Shown: in pieces, positions 58,428 to 64,000 of the stretch | Layout of the letters: the number at the start of each line of letters is the position of its first letter | Numbering within the stretch: position 1 is the stretch's first letter | NCBI GenBank assembly: GCA_947579605.1 | Contig: OX388314.1 | Span: forward strand, 29,232,948 to 29,296,947 | Source: Athripsodes cinereus | Taxonomy: Eukaryota; Arthropoda; Insecta; Trichoptera; Leptoceridae | Reading direction: 5' to 3' | DNA: 64,000 nucleotides | Position numbers and translations under genes: made by a program | The notes under the pieces: model-generated | What the model was told of the DNA's origin: nothing | Seen by the model: only the letters and a program-made list of their open reading frames with translations | Database searches by the model: none

Positions 58428-58722
58428 TTTATTGTTAGCAAATTATTGTGACTTATTTCCATATTTTTCACACTTTATGTGTTAACAGCATTACCAAAAA
58501 TAAATAATATTTATGATTATCCATAATAGAAAGGATTGAAAGTAAAATAAAATAAATTATACAAAGATTCATTAGGTACATAAAAACATTTAATGATTAA
58601 ACTTAAATTATCATCTTAAATCAAAATATCTTAATACTATATTTCATTCTGAATGTCTAAATTTTTTGTTGGCAGGTGGTCTGCTGGCTACCCCACTTAG
58701 TAGTGGTATCTCAATATCAAAA
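58428..58722 (-). promoter_or_regulatory. THOC1 3' UTR with candidate poly(A) signal
   Basis: Below the stop codon, the first AATAAA on the minus strand is at 58433-58428. The start of the UTR (58676-58710) contains GTGGGGTAGCCAGCAGACCA, the repeat word of the 21.8-kb LINE 3' end. The exact cleavage site is not determined. Confidence 0.5.
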
Positions 58723-59139
58723 TCAGGAAGAGGAGTTAGTCTCCACTTCCTTCAGAGTTTCCGCAGCCTCAAGAAGGGAAAGTCCTTCCAGGATATAAAC
58801 CAAGTTATCTACTGAGGCATCTTCATCATCATCGAACCAAATCAACAACATTCTCTTCGCTCTCTCCTGATCTGTTTTATATGACGTATGGAAGAACTCT
58901 ATTTCATCTGATTTGAATCCCAACTTGGCAGCCAATTTTTTCCAGTCATCTCCAGGTAACTTCTCACACAGAGCCTCCATCTGCAGCTCTGTGATATGCT
59001 GTGGAGGAGCTGACTTCTTCTCCCCGTCTCCATCTTCATCTTTGCTCCCTTCAGGTACCTGCTCGACATCATCAGGATCACCTCCTTTCATCAGATCAGC
59101 TTCCATTTGTTCTTCAGATACTTCCTCGTCCGGCAGATC
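58723..59139 (-). CDS. THOC1: THOC1 last exon: acidic linker and death domain
   Basis: The exon begins after TTTTTTAAG at DLPDEEVSEEQMEADLMKGG. An acidic, lysine-dotted linker is followed by a death-domain fold (ITELQMEALCEKLPGDDWKK, LAAKLGFKSDEIEFF, RAKRMLLIWFDDDEDASVDN, LVYILEGLSLLEAAETL) and the stop TGA at 58725-58723. A C-terminal death domain is characteristic of animal THOC1. Confidence 0.93.
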   Translation of the reverse strand, partial: DLPDEEVSEEQMEADLMKGGDPDDVEQVPEGSKDEDGDGEKKSAPPQHITELQMEALCEKLPGDDWKKLAAKLGFKSDEIEFFHTSYKTDQERAKRMLLIWFDDDEDASVDNLVYILEGLSLLEAAETLKEVETNSSS

Positions 59140-62100
59140 CTTAAAAAAATATAATAAATTAGCAAAACAATTTACTTACAGAGATATACATGACAAAGCT
59201 AGAAACAACTTGAGAAACGTGTACCCAAGGACTGACAAAGAAATAAAAGGATTTTATTACGAAGCTGTAAGAGTTTTCAATGATCTACCGGAAGAACTAA
59301 AAAATGGGAATAGTTATTATACATTCAAGAGGCAGTTAAGAAAGCAAACGCTAGAAAGAAGAGATAGTGACTGGTTAATTATAAATAGGAGATTTTCTTT
59401 TTTGAATAAGACATAAATTATATTTTTTTGAATATGTGTCAAGATTTAACAAGACTTAAAAACAAATATAATTGAAGATTTTCTGGCCCCTAATACCAGC
59501 TCTAAGATGCCGTCTGGGGACAAAATTTTGTAATTTTTAGTACATATTTCAAATGTCATTTTAAAGATTTATATTTGATTTGTTGTCTTGATGAATAAAT
59601 TTTATTATTTTATTACTTTGTGTAAACATAGGACTCCAATAGAAATGTCTGATTAAAAAAAATTAAAATGTAAATACCAGTGATGGAAATTAATGCTATT
59701 TCACATAAATTTTAATTAGCGGTGCTAAGGTGTCAATTAGCAGACTAATGAGTATTGCTACGCTAATATTAAATCAGGATGGAAAAAGTATCTACACTAG
59801 TAACTAATAATATACTTTCTCATAAAAGAGGGTTACTGTTACTTGTATTGCTGTAAATATTTGGAAGAATGCTTCATCCCTTTTTACTGATTAGTATCAA
59901 CCTAATATGTGTAGTTTGCATTTCAAAGGTAAGATTGCTAATTTAAATTAGTTTAATATGCTATCGTCCATCGTACATATAGGGCATGTCGGTTTATGCT
60001 GCGATTGCGAAGTTTCGCAGCTTAGCATTAGCAAATCAATCAATTTTCAGATAGCGTTTGCTAAGACTATTTTACCTTTAGCAGATTAGCATAGACTGTC
60101 CATGCTAATTTTTCCATCACTAGTAAATACTCTAAACATAATAAGTTGGATTTTTTTATGTAATATAATCATTTATGGTATAAAGTAGCGAAAAATACAA
60201 AAGAACACTATAGTCTTACGACGATCAGTGTGAGTTTGTTGGCGCATAAGTGAGCATACAACCTAATTTGTACAACATACACAGCTAAAATGTATTTTGA
60301 TGCATTAGGACCTTTTGCATAATATGAGTAAAATACTTTAGCACTAAAATGGTTTGTGACATTTTTTTTTCATGTCATTGACATCTCTAACTGAACATTT
60401 TGAGAACAAAAACTACCTTATTCCATAATAAAGAGGTCATTATTATACTCAAAATTTCAATTATGTTCAAAATATAAAGTGATGATAGTTTTTTGACTAA
60501 TGTAAAACATACTGTAGGTAAAAACAGATATCAACATGATATAATTTAAATCCGTAATAAATATTTTAATATTAACCTGTTTAGTTTGCTTGACATCCTG
60601 CATGCTGGGCATATCCTTAGCCACTTTCCTCACCATAAGGTCCAAATAGTCGGGCAGTCTGTTGATGGGATTGTTGCTGTGCGTGAAGAAGTGTGGAGAA
60701 CGTCTAGCTAACAGTCGCAGAGCTCTCCAGCCCCAACTTCCATCAGACACAACTCTGTCTGTACCAGTCACACCGCTCTCACACTGAGCCATGGCCTCCG
60801 CCAAATATGATTCTAGAAAATTTTAGAAAAGAAACATTAACGACAATCTTTACCTTTATTTTACAAAGACAGCACCCATCATATTACCTCATGCTATACC
60901 TGGAGATATGTATCTCCCTATAGACACACTTATACACAAACAATTGATTTAATATAGCAATAAAGAATATATACCTACTCTTATATATTTGGATATAAAC
61001 ATGCAGAACTGTGATGTTTCCCATGAGGATGAACTCGACAAAACCAAGTGGCGAAACAAAACAAAAAAGTAGACCCCACTACCATGCGGGACTAATAAGT
61101 GTCCCAGGAGAAGAAGATATAATATTTGGATATAAAAATAAGTGATTCAGTATATTTATATTATCATAGGGTTTTTTTGTATATATTTTATTTACGGAAT
61201 GTATTTCACGTATGTGTCTGAGTATCGTGAGCGCCTTGGTTGGAGTAAAATTCCTCAACGCCGGGATATTCACACGCTTCTCTTATTGTATAAGATTATT
61301 TTTGTTCCAACTGCTCCCGCATATCTTAAGGAGAGATTTGAATTTTTGAGTTCTCACGGTCTCCCACTGCGATCAGCATCCAATAATCTTCTGGCAATAC
61401 CGCCACATCATTCCGGTTGCTACACAGACTCCTTCACCGTCCATGGGGCTAGATTGTGGAACCAGCTTCCACCAAAAATTCGTACTTGTACGTCTTTTTA
61501 TACTTTTAAGAGGGAAGTGAAAAATTGTAGTCTTCTGCTGTAACTGTGCACAAAAGTCCTTTTTCAGTTATAATTTGCCACCTTCTTCGTGTTCTTTATA
61601 CACAATGGGCAACCCTACCCCTTAACCCTCTTCCCTACCCTCTTTTGCTCTACTCCTTCTCCCTAATGTTGTATTCTTTTTCACATGTAGCCTGTTATCG
61701 TTATTTTACACATATATTTTAGCTTTTGCTTGTGTTCATGTACCTTCATTATATGTATAGTATTTTGTTTGCATATATCTATCTATTTTATTTTATTTCA
61801 TTTTCATATATTTTATTTTATTTCATTTTCATGTATTTTATTTTATTTGGGTTAGTTGGAAGATATCGCAACTCTGCGATAAACTCGCCCATTGTATAGA
61901 TTTTTTCATGCATGTTATATAATTCCTGTTATCATATTCTGCACAATAAAGTTTATTATTATTATTATTATGTACATCATTATTTTTAATTTGTATTTCC
62001 CTCATACAACTGGTTGGTTGTTAGAAATTTCCTTAATGCCATTAATCCACCATTTGTGGCATATCATTTTGAATAATAAAAGATTAACTTATGCACAAAA

Positions 62101-64000
62101 ACAAAAAAATATTTGATTTTTCTATGTGACCTAATCTCCACTAATAGTCATTATCAAAGTCTATTTACATAACTTGTATTTAAGTTAAAATCACATCACT
62201 AGATAAAAATAGAAAAACTTACAACTGTTTGTGTTCATTTACATAAATTATTTAAAGAAAAAAACAACAATAAAATAAGAGACTCACCAAGGGAAGGTAG
62301 GAAGTCCCTCTCTTTGGTTTTGCAGGCCTCCAAATTATTTGGACACAAGTTCCATAGCTTTGTCAGTTCACTACTGCAATAGAACAAAACAAAAAACATT
62401 TTTAAATTTCAAATTCCAGAGAAATATTGAAGACTTCTTTGGCATGTACAAAATCCAAATGCAAGTCAACTTCAACTTTATGATACAATATATTATTGCA
62501 TATTGTGAAGATATCTGAGATGTATTTTATTTCGGAACACCTGAATCCAAATTTATATAAAAAAAACTTACTTTCCCAAGTAATATTTCCCTTGAGCCTC
62601 ATACTCTCTGATAACATCTCCTAACAGTCTTCTCCTGCGAGCCTTCAGCATCCTCCTACTCTCTTCAGAGACACCTCCTTCCATCTGACCACTGCCACTT
62701 ACATTACCGCTTCCACTACAGCTAGACTTTAACTTCTGGAACTCGGGACATCCTTCGTTCTTCCAGTTATTCCAATGCTCCTCTCTCTGCAACGCGTGCC
62801 TAACACATTGAGCAAAGGTCTTCCCTTCGGGAGGAGTCTCAGATATGAGTCCGTATACCTGCTCAGTTGTCTCTTTTACCCAATCACTTTGATCTGCCTT
62901 CAGTTCAAATGATTCTCTGAAATAAAACAATGCCTTTTATTGTATTTATTGCAATGAGATGGAGGAAACAAATACAGCAAATAATAGCTTACCAAGTCAA
63001 CAGAGAAATGCACAAAGCTAGGGACAGAAAATAAATGGTACAAGGCAATATATTTACATTTCAGAAAGATAAGAAAAAATTATGAGAAGTGAAGGAGTTC
63101 TTTGATTTATTGGAGACAGAGAAGGATTCCCCAAATGATAGCCAATGTCGGTAGCTTCTGAAATGGCACGGGAATAGGCAAATTACATATAAATCAAATG
63201 TTAGTGCCAATATGCTTTAAATTCGTGAATTAGTAAATAAGCATGCGAAGCAAGTTAGTATCAAAAGAAAAATTTATCATAATCTTAAAAATTGAGGTAC
63301 ATTTAGTATTTAAACTTACGATTTGAATTTTACTGATGAATTTAAATACTGAAATAATATAAGAAACTGTACAAGGACACATCTTCTGAAGTTTGCATCT
63401 GACAACTCTAATTCTAGAAGTTTCTGGTTTGTGAGAAACTTGGCAAAGTAATTATTTGGCTTTCCATCTTCGGTAACAGAATCTGTCTTAATTCCTTCTT
63501 CTTCCTGGTCCACACTCATCTGGGAGAAGGATCTCTTTGTTCCTTTATTATTCTTCAATTGGACTGCTTCTAATTTATAGGAGCCAAATGCAGATAACAC
63601 ACTTGTTGAATACTGAAAATAGAGAGATAATCAGCAAATTAAAATAAAAGAATTAAATTAAGTTGCTAAAATTAATTATGTTCATTTTCATTTACAATAA
63701 ATTATTGAAAAGTAAAACGAAGGAAATAAAATAAAGTAGGTACATCAGAAAACTCATATTTCCATGTAATTAGGAACTCAATCAAATGGTTCTGATTAAG
63801 TGTCAAATTATGCACAAAAACAAACAGTTCTGCATGATTAACTAACAATCTCACATATAGCTAAGATACATACTTTTATAAATAAGGTCACATAAAAAAA
63901 TAAAAAAATTATATACAATGTAAATAAATATGTACATTTCATAAATAAATTTATTTCATTGTATTAGGAAAAAAATGAAACAAGACTCACTGATACAAAA
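58723..64000 (-). CDS. THOC1: THO complex subunit 1 (THOC1/HPR1), 3' part
   Basis: THOC1 is a nuclear core subunit of the THO/TREX complex, which couples transcription elongation to mRNP assembly and export. Exons on the minus strand: 64000-63991 (last 10 bases only), 63612-63320, 62916-62572, 62373-62288, 60812-60577, 59139-58723 (with stop). Junction phases (0, 2, 2, 1, 0) agree throughout. Diagnostic stretches are YFAKFLTNQKLLELELSDAN, RRCVLVQFLILFQYL and WNNWKNEGCPEF, then LTKLWNLCPNNLEACK and a C-terminal death domain. About 460 residues are visible; the family is usually ~650, so the first ~200 residues lie beyond the window. The ORF is intact with no stop or frameshift, so it should be functional. 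Promoter not in view. Confidence 0.93.
59155..59620 (+). mobile_element. LINE C-terminal fragment inside a THOC1 intron
   Basis: On the plus strand, antisense to THOC1, the frame ending at 59416 reads FTYRDIHDKARNNLRNVYPR, KGFYYEAVRVFNDLPEELKN and FKRQLRKQTLERRD. This is the VRVFNxLPxELK...FKxxLR C-terminus of a jockey/CR1-group element. The 3' UTR runs to GATGAATAAATTTTATTATT. 5'-truncated. Confidence 0.65.
59670..60130. mobile_element. Non-autonomous hAT-like element in a THOC1 intron
   Basis: The element (59678-60122) starts CAGTGATGGAAATTAATGC and ends with the complement of TAGTGATGGAAAAATTAGC. It is flanked by perfect 8-bp duplications GTAAATAC (59670-59677, 60123-60130). The interior is full of TTAGCA/TGCTAA words, analogous to the ATCCGC hexamers of the 34-kb element. 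It sits in the intron between the last two exons. Confidence 0.85.
60577..60812 (-). CDS. THOC1: THOC1 exon (penultimate)
   Basis: From acceptor TTTTCTAG to donor CAG|GTTAAT. It encodes SYLAEAMAQCESGVTGTDRV, then WGWRALRLLARRSPHFFTHS, INRLPDYLDLMVRKVAKDMP and ends KQTKQ. The W-WRALRLL-RRSPHFF block is strongly conserved in the family. Phase 1 in, phase 0 out. Confidence 0.92.
61205..61970 (+). mobile_element. LINE C-terminal fragment inside a THOC1 intron
   Basis: On the plus strand: YVSEYRERLGWSKIPQRRDI, HTLLLLYKIIF, SSHGLPLRSASNNLLAIPPH, SFTVHGARLWNQLPPKIR and FKREVKN, stop at 61541-61543. The 3' UTR contains GGTTAGTTGGAAGATATCGC + GCGATAAACTCGCCCATTGT and ends with AATAAAG and a (TTA)n run. 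Same family as 16290-16740 but retaining ~60 more upstream residues. The frame is undamaged, suggesting a fairly young insertion, antisense to the host gene. Confidence 0.8.
62288..62373 (-). CDS. THOC1: THOC1 short exon with tandem CAGTAG acceptor
   Basis: An 86-bp exon encoding (S)ELTKLWNLCPNNLEACKTKE and RDFLPSL, donor CTTG|GTGAGT. The acceptor is CAGTAG: splicing after CAG (exon from 62373) adds one serine codon compared with splicing after TAG (62370). Both keep the frame. Confidence 0.9.
62572..62916 (-). CDS. THOC1: THOC1 exon
   Basis: From TTATTTCAG to GGAAA|GTAAGT. It encodes ESFELKADQSDWVKETTEQV, the conserved REEHWNNWKNEGCPEFQKL, a Ser/Gly-rich insert (SCSGSGNVSGSGQMEGG) and RRRLLGDVIREYEAQGKYYL. 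The Ser/Gly stretch is likely a disordered loop. Confidence 0.93.
63320..63612 (-). CDS. THOC1: THOC1 exon
   Basis: From CTATTTTCAG|TATTCAACA to AAATC|GTAAGT. It encodes YSTSVLSAFGSYKLEAVQLK, an acidic segment (MSVDQEEEGIKTDSVTEDG), and YFAKFLTNQKLLELELSDAN + FRRCVLVQFLILFQYL, the most diagnostic THOC1 block. Confidence 0.93.
63991..64000 (-). CDS. THOC1: THOC1 partial exon at window edge
   Basis: TTTTGTATCA|GTGAGT: a good donor whose last codons (F-V-S) end in phase 0, as the next exon requires. The resulting F-V-S-Y-S-T context fits the WKTFLKYS-like region of the family. Confidence 0.6.

Noticed and set aside
58913..59416. 167-residue plus-strand ORF
   Set aside because: Its first part is antisense to the THOC1 last exon and its second part is the intronic LINE; an accidental fusion.
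1..64000. CRISPR arrays, operons, bacterial-type regulatory sites
   Set aside because: The window is eukaryotic nuclear DNA; no regularly spaced repeats of that kind are present.

Overview
This is an AT-rich piece of an animal nuclear genome, most likely an insect and probably a lepidopteran. The evidence is one spliced gene with GT-AG introns, dozens of truncated non-LTR retrotransposon (LINE) 3' ends, tRNA-derived SINEs, many short inverted-repeat elements, and recurrent GTAGGTA/TACCTAC words. The LINE 3' ends GGTTAGTTGGAAG...GCGATAAAC resemble those I know from moths and butterflies. The species cannot be fixed from the sequence alone.

Only one host gene can be supported. It is the 3' part of THOC1 (THO complex subunit 1/HPR1) on the minus strand, from 64000 down to a poly(A) signal near 58430. 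Five complete exons and the last 10 bases of a sixth can be placed with consistent splice phases. They encode the C-terminal ~460 residues, including the C-terminal death domain. The 5' exons lie beyond the window.

About 1-47.6 kb is a gene-poor graveyard of mobile elements. It holds 5'-truncated LINE C-terminal fragments of several families, several with microsatellite tails ((GAT)n, (TAG)n, (TATAG)n, (GAA)n), at least three SINE families, and many MITEs or fold-back elements. Three LINE insertions keep convincing target-site duplications (TSDs): 10071-10489, 21811-22107 and 32983-33403. The last carries a 5' inversion, the mark of twin priming. Two non-autonomous hAT-like elements (34209-34709, and 59678-60122 inside a THOC1 intron) keep perfect 8-bp TSDs.

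47.6-58.2 kb is the most striking block. A 5'-truncated jockey/CR1-like LINE on the minus strand is split by an 8,166-bp LTR element (48638-56803). That element starts TG, ends CA and is flanked by a 4-bp CTAG duplication; the LINE reading frame is continuous across the CTAG. The LTR element has a polypurine tract but no visible gag or pol, so it looks like a large non-autonomous (LARD-type) element. Its two LTRs appear identical over 2,179 bp and then differ sharply at their 3' ends, which ordinary reverse transcription does not explain. The apparent 541-residue RT ORF is chimeric: its last 94 residues are antisense LTR sequence.

58.2-64.0 kb is THOC1, whose introns carry two LINE fragments and one hAT-like element and whose 3' UTR begins inside a repeat fragment.
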